From QPIN01 sp965224575 (GTDB lineage Bacteria > Pseudomonadota > Gammaproteobacteria > Methylococcales > Methylomonadaceae): a DNA stretch of 64,000 nucleotides. A program made the position numbers and the translations under genes. Below, one piece after another: positions 48,151 through 59,537 of this stretch. Where the stretch lies: the NCBI GenBank assembly GCA_965224575.1, contig CBDCZQ010000001.1, forward strand, positions 310,001 through 374,000, in the 5' to 3' direction. The notes below the pieces were generated by a model that ran no database searches, was not told the origin of the DNA, and was given only the letters and a program-made list of their open reading frames with translations. The first letter of the stretch is position 1; each line of letters begins with the position of its first letter.

Positions 48151-48544
48151 AATTAAGCAAGTTCCATTTCTTCTGTTCTCTTGCTCTTTTCTTTTTCAGT
48201 CGCATGACAGTTGCCCGAACTTCCTTTTTCAGCAATCAGCTTTGCAAACCTCAGAATTTTGTTTTTTCTCTTTCAAAATCCTTAGAATTCTGTTGAGCTT
48301 ATTTTCTCCACTTCAAACTTGGCAAACATTAAAACTCGCTTTTGATCTTTCTGTTTTTTTCTGATTTCCACAATGGACTTTAAAAAAGTAGCATCCTACT
48401 TTTCCACGTCAAACCCTGCTTTTTCACAAGCTTATGTTCTCCGCATCCGACCTTTATTTTCTCCAGCAGAAACTAGCTTCACAGCGCTCAGCTTCCGCTC
48501 TTTCCACAACAAATTTCTTTTCAGCTACATGCCTTCGCAGAAGG
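48151..48544 (-). repeat. T-rich module
   Basis: Module of the joined type, with GACTTTAAAAAAGTAGC, closed by GCCTTCGCAGAAGGC. Confidence 0.6.
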
Positions 48545-48664
48545 CTATAACTATAAAATAACTTGCTGTGTTCCACGTCATGGCCTACGCAGGGCACTGT
48601 ACTTTTTTCACTGCGATATACTACGCATAAGAAGAACTAAGGCAAGTTGATTTGCTCGTTATAA
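48545..48664 (-). other. attC recombination site
   Basis: CTATAAC and GTTATAA, AACTTGC and GCAAGTT. Confidence 0.8.
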
Positions 48665-48935
48665 AAATTAAACAAGTTCTATTTCTTCTGTTCTTTGCTC
48701 TTCGCTTTTTTAATCGCGTGGTAATCGTCAGAACTTTCTTTTTCTGCACTCAGTTCTGCAAACCTCAAAATTTCGCTTTTTCTCTTTCAAAATCCTTTGG
48801 TATTCTGTCGAGCTTATTTTCTCCGCACTCACCTTGGCAAACATCAAGACTTGTTTTTGCTTTTTCACAGACTTATATTTTTCACATCCGCGTTAGCTTT
48901 TTCACCTCAAATCTTTCGCAATTCGCGGCTCTTGA
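48665..48935 (-). repeat. T-rich module
   Basis: Module copy broken off at about 48915, where the secreted-protein region begins. No palindrome at this end. Confidence 0.6.
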
Positions 48936-48942
48936 CTTCTAA

Positions 48943-48971
48943 AAAGAGTGCGTATTTAATACGCACTCTTT
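48943..48971. terminator. Bidirectional terminator
   Basis: AAAGAGTGCGTATT and AATACGCACTCTTT form a perfect 14-bp stem around one base, with A and T runs at the sides. It lies 31 bp behind the vWA gene stop. Confidence 0.85.
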
Positions 48972-49001
48972 TGCTCTATTTGATTGCTTTGTTTAATGCT
49001 A

Positions 49002-52000
49002 TTAGTTGTAGTTGTGTTTACTTTTGTACAACCAACAAAAGCATAATCCCACTAAAACCCCAATAACGAAACAAACCACCCAAAATAAATAGTCTGAATG
49101 TTTGTCAATGGGTTTTTTATTATCGTCATCTACTGCAGGTCTTGCACGGTCATGAATATCGTTTGGATCTGTACCACGATCAACTTCATCTTTATCTATA
49201 ACCCCGTCTCGGTCAGTGTCTGGGTCAAGAGGTGATGTGCAATATCTAAATTCCTGCAAATTTGTAAAGCCATCTTTATCTGGATCAGCGTTTGCATCAT
49301 TGGGATCATTTGGGTTCAAATCGAATTTTTCTTCCCATAAATCAGGCATTCCGTCGCCATCACTATCTTTTCGTGCTGCGTCATCATCGTCAGCTGATAG
49401 TGGGTCCGTGCCAACACAAAACTCTATACCGTCGTCAACGCCACCATTGTCAGTATCTGGGTCGAATGGATCTAAATCGAACAACAATTCTTTCCAAGTA
49501 GGTAGGTCATCCTCATCTGGATCTTCCCCGGCATCACTGGGATCGGTTGGATCTAGGCCGTGCCGGAGCTCATCATCATTACTGACAGTATCGTCATCGC
49601 TGTCCAGTTCAGCAAAAGTAACAGTCAAAGGATAGATACGTTCACGGCGAACTGTATCGGCGCCATTCCAGGTAGCATGAGCTTCAATGGAAAACGCTCC
49701 TCCCTGGCTGGTTTCCGTCAACAAGCCTGTGTAAATACCATCATTGGCAGTTTCATCCGGCGCTTGTCCGCTATCCACCAGTTGAAAAATTTGCTGTTGC
49801 CCGGCAACACTTTTAGCCACGGCATTAACTGTTGCATTAGTAACCGCTTGTTGGCCGAATAGTAGTAACGCTATGGGCACTTTATCTCCCGGTTTCGGTT
49901 GGCCAGACGCCGGTACCTCAACACCCATCATCGTAGCGATTCGTCGCTCACCGACTATCGCACGAAGAAAGCCTCGTTCATCACTAATACCACTAACAGT
50001 AATCATTAGTTCTTTAAGACGAGGTCCTGATATGGTCAATCGCCAATTACCGGCTACCGGTTGTTGTATTCTAAATACTTTATTAGTAGCGCTTTGGCTA
50101 CTGGTAATTGTTCCAGCTGGCATTGGCGAGGGAGAGTCTATACTGATATCAAATTCATCAGGGGCTTCCCAGTTAATAGCGACAGTTGCGTATGACAGTC
50201 CCGGTTCTATTGGAATTTCGACCTGATTGCGAGGCAGTGGTTGATTGGCAGCTTGTGCTGCAGAATTGTTGCTACTATTCGCGGCTGGTGTAGATACCGG
50301 ATTGCCTTTAGACAGATGCACACCCTGCCAGAGACGCTGCTGATAGGAAACCGAGTTATGAAAATGCTCATATTGATTTGCTAATCGATGTGGCAGTGTT
50401 AATTCGGCAAGACTAATGGCAGGTGGCGCTGCTGCATAAGCTGTACCGACATTATTTAACAAATCGATTAGAAATGCATTTTGTGGAACCGGATCAAGAT
50501 TGACTTCTCTATGATCACCTCGGCCAAAACTGATATCTTCCATTAATTGATGGTCTGCATCCGGCCCTAGTGACAAGGTGTGAATTTTAATATCACTGTT
50601 AGTTTGCTGATTAAAGGTATCAACCACCGGTACGTTTTCAGGTGGGGCTATATATCCATCAGGCGATTCTGCCCAGAAGTTGGGACTATTCTCCATACCA
50701 TCGGATATCAATACCAAAGCACGAACATCATTAGCATCTGCTGGTTCTACAGCGGTAACTACATCTGCACCTAATATTAAACCCTGCCCTATTGATGTTG
50801 AGCCGTCAGGTTGTAAGGAATTAATTAAATCGATGGCATTGGACCGATTACCAGCTACGGGGCTCGGGCCAAATACCGATAATGCTGATCCTAGACCGGA
50901 ACTGTCATTTCCAGAAAATTCTACGACACCCATATTTTCACCATCACGCATGGTATTGATAAACATACTGGCTGCGCCAATAGCCGATTCCATTTTACGA
51001 TCGTCTTCCATACTTCCAGAGGTATCAATTACCAGCACGGAGTCCGATAGCTCCGGATTACCAAAAACAACAGCGTTATTATTCGTGTCATTGGCAGTAG
51101 AATTACAGAGACGGTAGTTGACTTCTAAGGACTGCACGTCATTTAAACCGGCAGGTGTAGTAACACCCAGCCAAAATTCGCTACCAACACGCTCGCCGGA
51201 GATTATATCTGCAGCTTGACCACCTATGTTTACGTCAAATTCAGATAAAGTGGGTATAAAATTCGAAGGTGTAAACTTCAGTCGTATAAATAATCTTCCA
51301 CTACCATCATTCGGTTGCACTGGGGATTGCCAGTTACTCGTTGGTTCAAGAATATTGAGATCAAAGGCCAGACCATCACTATCCAAACCGTCTGCCAGAT
51401 TATCTGCTGCAACGACTTGTAAAGATCCCTGATTGCCACTGACGTCAGTAGCGGATACATTACCAGTAAAGCTTGTAATCGAAACATTTGCTGGTGTATT
51501 CCCCTGTAGGTCCTTGCAGGAAAAATTAGCTTGGTATGTGAGGTCGGCGACCCGTTTAAGCGCTGCTGTTCCTTGAGTAGCACTATTGTCACTGCGTTCA
51601 AGGTTCCATGTGATAGAAACATTACTCAATTCATCAAAGTCATACAGTCGGTCTTCAATTCTTACGCGAAATACTGCCTCGGCATTACCGTTGGTGGTTA
51701 GAAACATGGTTGGGGTATCTATGCGTGGAGGAATAGTATCGACCAGACTGGGCCCAGTGATGTTGCGCATTACCGTCGGTCGCGACTGATTTTGAGTACC
51801 TACTCCTTCCGTGGCATCAGCACCCCATACCATATCAAGATCGCCATCCATATCCACATCGGCGAAGGCGGTGCTGAGATGAATCGCTGGTTCAGTATCA
51901 TCATTGAGTACATCAGGATTTGATGAAAACAACCCCGCTCCCGCATCGTTGAGTAGTAGTGCTCGAGCAGCGTCACCATTTTGTGCTTGTGGTAACCCTA

Positions 52001-53144
52001 CATCCAGAAATCCATCGGCGTTAATGTCACCAACTGCTATGTCATAAGCAGGAACGTTAGTCGGAGCCTGTATTGAACTTAGGAATTCACCGTTTCCGCT
52101 ACCAAGATGGACGCGCTCAGTACTACCTCCAGCGGTAAATATATCTAAATTACCATCATGATTAAAATCAAAAACAGCAAGATTTACTGGACGGTTACTA
52201 TTTGTAATAGCCGTCCACGGAAGCCAGTCAATGAATCCGTCACCATCAGTATCGCCAACATTTTGATAAAGCTCCACATTAGGAACTGTTGTTGTGGGCG
52301 TAACGTTTGGATATTCATCATATTCATTGTGACCAATGATTAAATCAAGACGTCCATCATTATTCAAGTCAGCAAGTTTCATCGCATGACTGGATCCTTC
52401 AAGTAGTACACTCGGTCCATCCCCATCAATATCAACACCAAATAATTGATAGGTTATCGCTGATTGGTTAAAGAAACCTTTACCATCATTATATAAGAGT
52501 ATATTTGGACCCCATGGGCGAGTATGATTGCCATGTGAATCTAATGTGCGGTTGGCGAATACCAAATCCCAATCACCGTCTCCATCAACGTCACCACCAC
52601 TGACATCGTCCCAGATATCTACACGCGGCTCCAACATAATAGCTGGCATTCGTTGTGCAGTTTCATCTACAAAAGAGTTGCCCGTGTTTATTAGTAATCG
52701 ACTTCCTTCTGGAGAAGAATGAACAATGTCAGCATCACCATCTCCGTCAATATCTATAAAATCAGCATCATAGGTGTTACGCGGTGAAGTTGTGTCTAGC
52801 GTCCACCAACTATCGGTTTCATCCACAAAGGCATTGCTGCCAGGATTCCAGATAAAAATCTTTTCGTGAAACACACTAGTCATTGTGGTCGGTAAATAGA
52901 GCATTAATGGTCCACCGGGTGAAATCGGTGTCATTGCAATATCTTTATACCAGCTAGAAATTGGAAAATCCGTAGATGTTGGTATTAGCGAGCTGTCACG
53001 TTCTAGCGTAACTTCTGTTGGCATTGCATACACATAGGCGCTAAAAAAACTTGCAAATATTAAATATACGATGCAGACTAATTTTGAATCTGCATTATTT
53101 TTGCTATTCGGTTTATGATTACACTTGTTAGTAGTCATTTTCAT
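49002..53144 (-). CDS. Giant secreted FG-GAP/vWA/TSP3-repeat protein with C-terminal anchor
   Basis: 1380 residues. Signal peptide (KLVCIVYLIFASFFSAYVYA). Residues about 60-480: FG-GAP/VCBS repeats (DGDWDLVFANR, DLNNDGRLDLIIGHN). About 703-895: von Willebrand A domain with MIDAS DTSGSM near 708 and MGVVEFSG, so it should bind a divalent metal and a ligand. About 1180-1340: calcium-binding thrombospondin type 3-like repeats (DSDDDTVSNDDELRHG, DSDGDGMPDLWEEKFDLN). About 1358-1378: a membrane span (FWVVCFVIGVLVGLCFCWL) followed by KSKHNYN. So it is exported and held at a membrane by its C-terminus. The role is probably adhesion or surface recognition. A strong bidirectional hairpin follows the stop. 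Confidence 0.85.
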   Translation of the reverse strand: MKMTTNKCNHKPNSKNNADSKLVCIVYLIFASFFSAYVYAMPTEVTLERDSSLIPTSTDFPISSWYKDIAMTPISPGGPLMLYLPTTMTSVFHEKIFIWNPGSNAFVDETDSWWTLDTTSPRNTYDADFIDIDGDGDADIVHSSPEGSRLLINTGNSFVDETAQRMPAIMLEPRVDIWDDVSGGDVDGDGDWDLVFANRTLDSHGNHTRPWGPNILLYNDGKGFFNQSAITYQLFGVDIDGDGPSVLLEGSSHAMKLADLNNDGRLDLIIGHNEYDEYPNVTPTTTVPNVELYQNVGDTDGDGFIDWLPWTAITNSNRPVNLAVFDFNHDGNLDIFTAGGSTERVHLGSGNGEFLSSIQAPTNVPAYDIAVGDINADGFLDVGLPQAQNGDAARALLLNDAGAGLFSSNPDVLNDDTEPAIHLSTAFADVDMDGDLDMVWGADATEGVGTQNQSRPTVMRNITGPSLVDTIPPRIDTPTMFLTTNGNAEAVFRVRIEDRLYDFDELSNVSITWNLERSDNSATQGTAALKRVADLTYQANFSCKDLQGNTPANVSITSFTGNVSATDVSGNQGSLQVVAADNLADGLDSDGLAFDLNILEPTSNWQSPVQPNDGSGRLFIRLKFTPSNFIPTLSEFDVNIGGQAADIISGERVGSEFWLGVTTPAGLNDVQSLEVNYRLCNSTANDTNNNAVVFGNPELSDSVLVIDTSGSMEDDRKMESAIGAASMFINTMRDGENMGVVEFSGNDSSGLGSALSVFGPSPVAGNRSNAIDLINSLQPDGSTSIGQGLILGADVVTAVEPADANDVRALVLISDGMENSPNFWAESPDGYIAPPENVPVVDTFNQQTNSDIKIHTLSLGPDADHQLMEDISFGRGDHREVNLDPVPQNAFLIDLLNNVGTAYAAAPPAISLAELTLPHRLANQYEHFHNSVSYQQRLWQGVHLSKGNPVSTPAANSSNNSAAQAANQPLPRNQVEIPIEPGLSYATVAINWEAPDEFDISIDSPSPMPAGTITSSQSATNKVFRIQQPVAGNWRLTISGPRLKELMITVSGISDERGFLRAIVGERRIATMMGVEVPASGQPKPGDKVPIALLLFGQQAVTNATVNAVAKSVAGQQQIFQLVDSGQAPDETANDGIYTGLLTETSQGGAFSIEAHATWNGADTVRRERIYPLTVTFAELDSDDDTVSNDDELRHGLDPTDPSDAGEDPDEDDLPTWKELLFDLDPFDPDTDNGGVDDGIEFCVGTDPLSADDDDAARKDSDGDGMPDLWEEKFDLNPNDPNDANADPDKDGFTNLQEFRYCTSPLDPDTDRDGVIDKDEVDRGTDPNDIHDRARPAVDDDNKKPIDKHSDYLFWVVCFVIGVLVGLCFCWLYKSKHNYN

Positions 53145-53970
53145 ACCTCTCAGTTACAGAGCAGTACAAAACAATAAGCAAACCAAGTGGTTAGTTCTGA
53201 TTTTATCAAGTACGTAATATCTTTTAACTACTTCCCTTTCTTAACTTTTCAAACTAACCTTTCAAATCTGCTTGTTTGTACTGCTTATTCAAATTGTTAG
53301 ATTCGACCCTATGCTTCTTCGCTGATGTTGGGATAGCAAATCTAACTTGTTTTGGAAATAGGTTACTTTAGAACTACCATATACTATTGTTTGCAAAAAA
53401 GATGTTAGATATTACCGGCTCTTTTCTCAGAATAGTTATAGGTAGGTTGTTTAAAAACTATTTCTTCACAATTTGATCAGAATCCAAAAAAGTTCATTTA
53501 TGAATAACTGCCTTGGAAAAATTAAATGGCATCGAACTTATTCACAGGAAACTGTGATCGAAATATTAAGTTGATGTGGAGAACTTTGATTAGAGGCATC
53601 ACAAGTCGGATGAAAAGATTTCAAGTAAACATTAAGCTGAGATGATCACAGGGATATTGATGCTTCGAACGCAAATACTTGAATATTCAGTTAGCCACAT
53701 GACCCTATCGAAGGTCGTTTGTCTCTCTCTAATACAAATCAATCAGATACATCGCACATTTTCAACTCTTTTAAAACTCTACTTTATTATAGCGCTGTAT
53801 TTTTTCACAAAAATAACGTGAAAATGTCATATTTTTAAAATCGATTTTGTAGTTAAATAACAGTCAGGCAAAAACACCATCCCTTTGTGAAATGTATGGA
53901 CTAGATGTGTTTATATGGAGAATATCACACCATTTTACGAGTCAATAATGAGGATCACGGGAGAGCAAAA
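53145..53970. other. Divergent region between two secreted-protein genes
   Basis: 826 bp without a gene that I can support. It holds the upstream regions of the vWA gene (minus) and of the gene at 53971 (plus). GGGAG at 53959-53963 is the ribosome site of the latter. AT-rich stretches suit promoters, none called with confidence. Confidence 0.45.
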
Positions 53971-55072
53971 ATGAAACTAAATCTGATAATGAGATCGATT
54001 TTCAACTTAATACTATTAACACTCTCATTTTTTATGTTAACCGCGAATATCTATGCACATGAGGGTGACCCGGAAAAGATCCACGCCTGTGTAAGACAGA
54101 ATGGCCGGGTTCGCGTCGTACAGCCAAACAACGATTGTGGACAGATGAATCCGCCAGGAGCATGGTCACCCATCCATTGGGACATAGAGGGAGGTGATGA
54201 TGATTGGTCCGGCGCGGGCACTGGCAGCATGCACCCTTCGGATCTCAATGACAATGTTGTGGTAGGTGCTGAGACTGGTTCGGCGAAATTACATATAAGC
54301 TCCGATGCCAGCGACAACGTTGATGCGCTTAATGTCGAGCCACAGGGTAGTAAAGGTCTGCTGGTCAATGCGGCTGGACAAGTGGTTATCGGAGAACCGT
54401 CCGGAACACTGGCCCGGCTGGCAATCAACTCGAAAGAAAATGAAGATTCGTTCCGTGCGCGCGTCAATGATATTACCCACTTCATTGTCAAATCCGATGG
54501 TCAAACGGGCGTGGGCACCAGCACACCCGATGCACGATTAGAGATCAATGCGCGGCAGGACGAGAAACCCTTGCAGGTACGACTGCAAAATGGTGACCCG
54601 CAATTTCTCGTAGATGCTGATGGCAATGTGGGTATAGGACGTCCACAACCTACGGACAAACTTTCCGTGTTACAGAAAGGCGATAGCCGTGCCGGGTTTT
54701 TCGAGATCGACAACTCGAGCAATCAGTCGGCGGCGCTTTCGGCAATCACCAGGGGAAATGGATCAGCGCTGTTCGCGAATATTTTGAAGCAAAGTAGTAC
54801 TGCTCCTGCACTGTTTGCGAGGAACTCCGGTTCTGGTCCCGCCGCGCAATTCGATCGTGGTGACGTTCGGATCCTTAACGGTAACCTAGGTGTGGGTACC
54901 TCAATAACCGATGCAAAACTTTCCGTGTTACAGAAAGGCGATAGCCGTGCCGGGTTTTTCGAGATCGACAACTCGAGCAATCAGTCGGCGGCGCTTTCTG
55001 CATATTCTGGTGCTCGTGAACACCGATTCTGGCCATCGTGAACACTTCCCTTGTTCACGCATTGGGTTTTGG

Positions 55073-55837
55073 CTATTTTACCTCTAAGTGTTCACGATCA
55101 GTCAATTCTGATTGTGTTTTTCGCATAGATTCTCCCTTTAATTTGATTCGGTGAGCGTTGTGCATCAGCCGATCTAAAATAGCATCAGCCAGTGTATTAT
55201 CACCAATGGATTGATACCATTGATCCGTGGGTAATTGGCTAATCATGATGGTGGATGCATTTTCATGTCGGTCGTCCATGATTTCCATCATATCGTTCCG
55301 TTGTGCGGCTTTTAAGGGTTCCAGCCCCCAGTCATCTATAATCAGACAATCAAGTCTGGCTAATGTTTGTAGTGCCTTGCTATAAGTGCCATCTGCTTTT
55401 GCCTGTGTCAGTTCCAGCATTAATCGGGAAAGACGATAATATTTAACGCTATAACCTTTCATACACGCAGTATGCCCCATGGCACAAGCAATATAGGTCT
55501 TTCCGCTGCCACAAGGTCCTGTAATCAACAGGTTTTGTGATTTGTTGAGCCAGTCACACTGTAACAGTGAAGCCATCATTGATTGTTTTAATCCTCTTGG
55601 ATGCTGATAATCAATGGCGTTGCTATGTGCGGCCAGTTTTAACTTTGCCGCTTTCAGCAGGCGCTGCTGTTTTCTATTTTCTCTGTCCTGATATTCACTA
55701 TCCGTCAGTAATTGCAGGCGTTGTTCAAAGGGTAAGCCTTCATAAGTGTTGAGTTGTTCACTCTGGCTGAGCAGTGCATTGGCCATGCCTGAGAGTTTAA
55801 GTTGTCTGAGTTGTGTAATGGTTTGTTCTAACATCAT
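55073..55837 (-). CDS. istB: IS21 helper ATPase IstB
   Basis: 254 residues. AAA+ ATPase with Walker A GPCGSGKTYIA and Walker B CLIIDDWG. It assembles on target DNA and brings in IstA. 42 bp after istA. Confidence 0.96.
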   Translation of the reverse strand: MMLEQTITQLRQLKLSGMANALLSQSEQLNTYEGLPFEQRLQLLTDSEYQDRENRKQQRLLKAAKLKLAAHSNAIDYQHPRGLKQSMMASLLQCDWLNKSQNLLITGPCGSGKTYIACAMGHTACMKGYSVKYYRLSRLMLELTQAKADGTYSKALQTLARLDCLIIDDWGLEPLKAAQRNDMMEIMDDRHENASTIMISQLPTDQWYQSIGDNTLADAILDRLMHNAHRIKLKGESMRKTQSELTDREHLEVK

Positions 55838-55879
55838 AAATATCCTTTATTATTCATATCCAGCTATTGTTTTATCTGA

Positions 55880-57424
55880 TTAATGAAAGCTTTTTGGGCC
55901 ACGAATATTTTCATGGGATTGAGGGAAAGTCGGCAGAGACTCTTTGCTTTCAGGCAATAATTGATCCTGGTTGCTTAGCAAAATGTCTTTGATGTGTTTA
56001 AGCCTGTACAAGCTGTTTTTATTGGCAATCGTGCAGGCTTTATTGAGTCGTTCTGCGGGATAACGTCTAGAGAGGTTGAGTAGCCCCAAACAGACTCTGT
56101 ATGCCTGCTCCTCATGCTGTCTTTGTTTAAGTACCGTCTTAACCCAGACCAGGACTTCATCGCCTATGTCTTGCGCCCAGTTCATTAACTGCCCGGGTGT
56201 CCATTTGTGATGTTTTTCATGTTTAACAGGCATATGTTCAGGCACTGCGGTCATTCCGGCGTAATATTTTCTAGCATGGCTAAAAATGCGTTTATTGTGG
56301 AAGTACAGCTCAATCAAATACTCTTTGGCATGCAGCTCTAGTTTTTCTCCAACCAGATGATGAGGAACAGAGTAAAAATGATTGTCATATTCGATATGGT
56401 AATCAATATTGACCTTAACCGTTTTAATCTCAGTGTATTGATAAGCTTGCTTAGGCAGAGGTAGCAGTGCAGGCTTATCTATTGAATCAAACCAGTGTTG
56501 TCGTGTCCCTTTAAGCTGTTTAAACGGTTTATTATTCACTTCTTTCAATAGTGCCTTAATGCAAACATTGAGTTCTGCCAAAGAGAAAAAAGTATGATGC
56601 CTTAATCTAGCGAGAATCCAGCGCTCTATGATTTGAACACCGACTTCTGCCTTGGCTTTGTCTTTGGGTTTCAGGGGTCTTGCAGGCACCAGTGCGGTCC
56701 CATAATGTGCCGCGAGTTGTTGGTATGAAGGATTAAGCTCTGGATCATAACGGCAGGCTTTAGTGACCCCGCTTTTTAAATTATCGGGGACCACAATATC
56801 TGGCACACCCCCGATAAAGTTAAAGGCGCGGACATGACTGTTAATCCAGTCAGGTAGCTTTTGACTCCAGGTTGCTTCACAGAAGGTGTAATTGGAAGCG
56901 CCTAAAACAGCCACAAAGATTTGCGCTGTTTTAATTTCGCCAGTGGCATGACCGACTATGGGGACTGTCTGGCCTGCATAATCCACAAACAACTTTTCGC
57001 CAGCTTTGTGGGTTTGGCGCATTGAGCGCTTTTGTTTCTTTAACCAGTTTTGATACAGCATGCAATATTGTGGATAGCTGTAACAGCGATTGGGATATTG
57101 CTGGGTATATTCTTCCCACAATAAATGCTTGGTCATTCCCTTTCGTTTAAGTTCCTGGTGAACCTCTATCCAGTCGGGCAATTGGAACTGGCCCGATTGA
57201 CGGGTATCTGCTTCAGGATAAAACTGACAGGCAAGCTGTTGATCATTGAGTTGTTCGATTGTTTCCCAGTTAAGCCCCAGTTCTTCAGCTTTGCTGGTAA
57301 CCTTTTGTACAGCTCCCAAGCTTAACCTGAGACTTGCTTTTATTTGACGCAGGCTAAGCTTAGCATTTAGTCGCAGTCGTAATACTTCTCGTAATTGTCG
57401 CATTGATATTCTCTTTGTTGCCAT
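55880..57424 (-). CDS. istA: IS21 transposase IstA
   Basis: 514 residues. N-terminal HTH (ISMRQLREVLRLRLNAKLSLRQIKAS), then the DDE domain: LFVDYAGQTVPIV with the first Asp, VVPDNLKSGVTK with the second, DKAKAEVGVQIIERWIL with the Glu, and a C-terminal beta-barrel. Intact. GAGGAAAG precedes ATG 57424. Confidence 0.96.
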   Translation of the reverse strand: MATKRISMRQLREVLRLRLNAKLSLRQIKASLRLSLGAVQKVTSKAEELGLNWETIEQLNDQQLACQFYPEADTRQSGQFQLPDWIEVHQELKRKGMTKHLLWEEYTQQYPNRCYSYPQYCMLYQNWLKKQKRSMRQTHKAGEKLFVDYAGQTVPIVGHATGEIKTAQIFVAVLGASNYTFCEATWSQKLPDWINSHVRAFNFIGGVPDIVVPDNLKSGVTKACRYDPELNPSYQQLAAHYGTALVPARPLKPKDKAKAEVGVQIIERWILARLRHHTFFSLAELNVCIKALLKEVNNKPFKQLKGTRQHWFDSIDKPALLPLPKQAYQYTEIKTVKVNIDYHIEYDNHFYSVPHHLVGEKLELHAKEYLIELYFHNKRIFSHARKYYAGMTAVPEHMPVKHEKHHKWTPGQLMNWAQDIGDEVLVWVKTVLKQRQHEEQAYRVCLGLLNLSRRYPAERLNKACTIANKNSLYRLKHIKDILLSNQDQLLPESKESLPTFPQSHENIRGPKSFH

Positions 57425-58629
57425 TACCTTTCCTCATATAAAAATCAGGTAGGTTAGCAGTGGTCGGAATCAATGCGTGGAAAGGATTCTGATTGATCGT
57501 GAACACCTATTCTGGAAAAGTCGCAAAAGTGTTCACGATGAAACCAGAATAAGCGTTCACGATGGTGCAGTATGGGTGTTCACGATGGGCCAGAATCGGT
57601 GTTCACGATGAACCAGAATATGCACTTTCGGCTATCACCAGGGGAAATGGATCAGCGCTGTTTGCGAATATATTAAAGCAGAGTAGTACGGCTCCTGCGT
57701 TGTTCGCAAGAAACTCCGGTTCTGGTCCCGCCGCGCAATTCGATCGTGGTGACGTTCGGATCCTCAACGGTAATCTAGGCATTGGCACTTCGGCGCCGGA
57801 TGCAAAACTTTCTGTTGTTGGCAAAGAGAATGTGTTGAATGGAACGCTTAGCAGGATAAAGGTTGATAACCCGGACACTGCGTTGCGACCATTGGATGTA
57901 ACGACAAATGGTAAAAGCCAAGCGGCTTTTTTGGCGATCGCAAATCCTGATAACAATCTTGCCGCATTGGAAATTCACTCAGACAGCAAGGGTGGGGCAC
58001 TGTTTGCTTTTGCCAATGGACCGACTGGAAACGCGGGTTTTTTTCGAATATTCAATCAGGACAGCGATAGCGATGCAATAGGTGGGCAGACCGATGGTAG
58101 CGGTAGTGCCATCTCCGGTGTTAATACAGGTTCTGGCCGGGCTGGCTTTTTTGAGGTGGAGGACACCCAAAATGCCAGCCCGGCCATAGAAGTGACAACT
58201 CAGGGTACGGGCCCAGCCGGACTGTTTAATGGGGATGTTGTTGTAAACGGAACGCTGTCGAAATCGGCTGGGCAATTTCAAATTGACCATCCGCTTGACC
58301 CGGATAATAAGTATCTTAATCACTCTTTTGTCGAGAGTTCGGAGATGATGAACATCTACTCTGGGATCGTGACTCTTGATGAGAACGGGCAGGCACAAAT
58401 ATCCCTGCCAGATTGGTTCGAAGCACTGAATAAAGACATCCGTTATCAATTGACTCCAGTAGGCGCCGCCGCGCCACAGTTGCATATCTCACAAGAGTAC
58501 GACCAGGACCATTTCAAGGTAGCGGGAGGTCACCCAGAGCTAAAAGTTTCTTGGCAGGTGACAGGGGTACGACAGGATGCCTATGCTAACGCCCATAGGA
58601 TTCAGGTGGAAGAGCCTAAACATCGTTGA

Positions 58630-58914
58630 CAGGTGGCCTAATGGCACATATCGGGTAACCAAGAAGAGGAATTACTTGAAACCTTTACCGTATTGATGGT
58701 CAAAATGGTACTTGCGCGTCAAATACAGCACTAAAGGATACATAGGGTCTAAGCTAAACCCTGATGGCGGTAAGAAGGCACACCAGCCTTTCTCAACTGA
58801 ACCAGTCACTGGATTCTAAGCATATCGGTATCTCGTTGGAAATAATGCATCGTGCGTTAATCGCGATAAACTACGCATAAGAAGAACTAAGGCAAGTTGA
58901 TTTGCTCGTTATAA
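58630..58914 (-). other. Intergenic region ending in a half attC
   Basis: 58630-58855 holds nothing I recognise. 58860-58914 is the R'' half of an AACTTGC-type attC (GGCAAGTTGATTTGCTCGTTATAA); the other half is missing. Confidence 0.55.
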
Positions 58915-59228
58915 AAATTAAGCAAGTTCCATTTCTTCTGCTCTTTGCTTTTTTGATCGCATGGCAGTCGTCAGAGCTTCCTTTTTCAGCACTCAATTTC
59001 GCAAAATATCAGAATTTCGCTTTTGCTCTTTCTCAATCCTTTGGTATTCCGTCGAGCTTACTTTCTCCGTACTCACCTTGGCAAACATCAAGACTCGCTT
59101 TGCTTTTTCACAGGCTTATGTTTTCCACATCCGCGTTAGCTTTTTCACATCAAACCTTGATTCACAGCACTCAATTTTCCGCTCTTTCAACAATAGATTA
59201 TTTTTCCACTTCTTACCTTCTCAGAAGG
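58915..59228 (-). repeat. T-rich module
   Basis: Complete module between the half attC and the split attC, closed by CCTTCTCAGAAGG. Confidence 0.6.
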
Positions 59229-59537
59229 CTATAACTACTTAGCATTTATACGTTGTGCGCAGCATTACGTATAAATGTTTGTTGGACAAATTCACTTGGA
59301 TTGTCTCACTACTTTAATATAAAGGAAATTGTTTTTTGATAACTAAAGCGAAAGAGAGTTTCCTTAAATCTCTGTGAGAGGTATTTTCTGAGTAAACAGC
59401 GATATATCAAGTCTAACCACAGGTTTTTATCATCTACTGCGACTCATTATGTCCCTTTTTTGTGCGATAGACAATAACAATCCCTCAACCTGTTAAGTTG
59501 CTTTTTTCACCTTAAAGCAGTCGGACTTAGCTATTGA

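Larger units (their letters stand above)
54999..57624 (-). mobile_element. IS21-family insertion sequence
   Basis: Both ends start TGCATATTCTGG followed by GTGAACACCGATTCTGG and further GTTCACGAT repeats, the multiple end repeats usual in IS21. Direct repeats CTTTC at 54994-54998 and 57625-57629. 2626 bp, carrying istA and istB. Confidence 0.95.
53971..58629 (+). pseudogene. Secreted repeat protein split by IS21
   Basis: Parts 53971-54998 and 57630-58629 rejoin across the IS21 (54999-57624) and its 5-bp duplication. The restored frame reads SNQSAALSAITRGNGSALF and gives about 675 residues. Start ATG 53971 has GGGAG before it and begins a signal peptide (SIFNLILLTLSFFMLTANIYA). The body has repeats such as GDSRAGFFEIDNSSNQSAALSA (twice) and NLGVGTSITDAKLSV, of the tail-fibre or surface-protein kind. 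The last 130 residues (HPLDPDNKYLNHSFVESSEMM, YSGIVTLDENGQAQISLPDWFEALN, WQVTGVRQDAYANAHR) form a C-terminal domain I associate with secreted repeat proteins of cyanobacteria and others. Function unknown. Confidence 0.85.
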
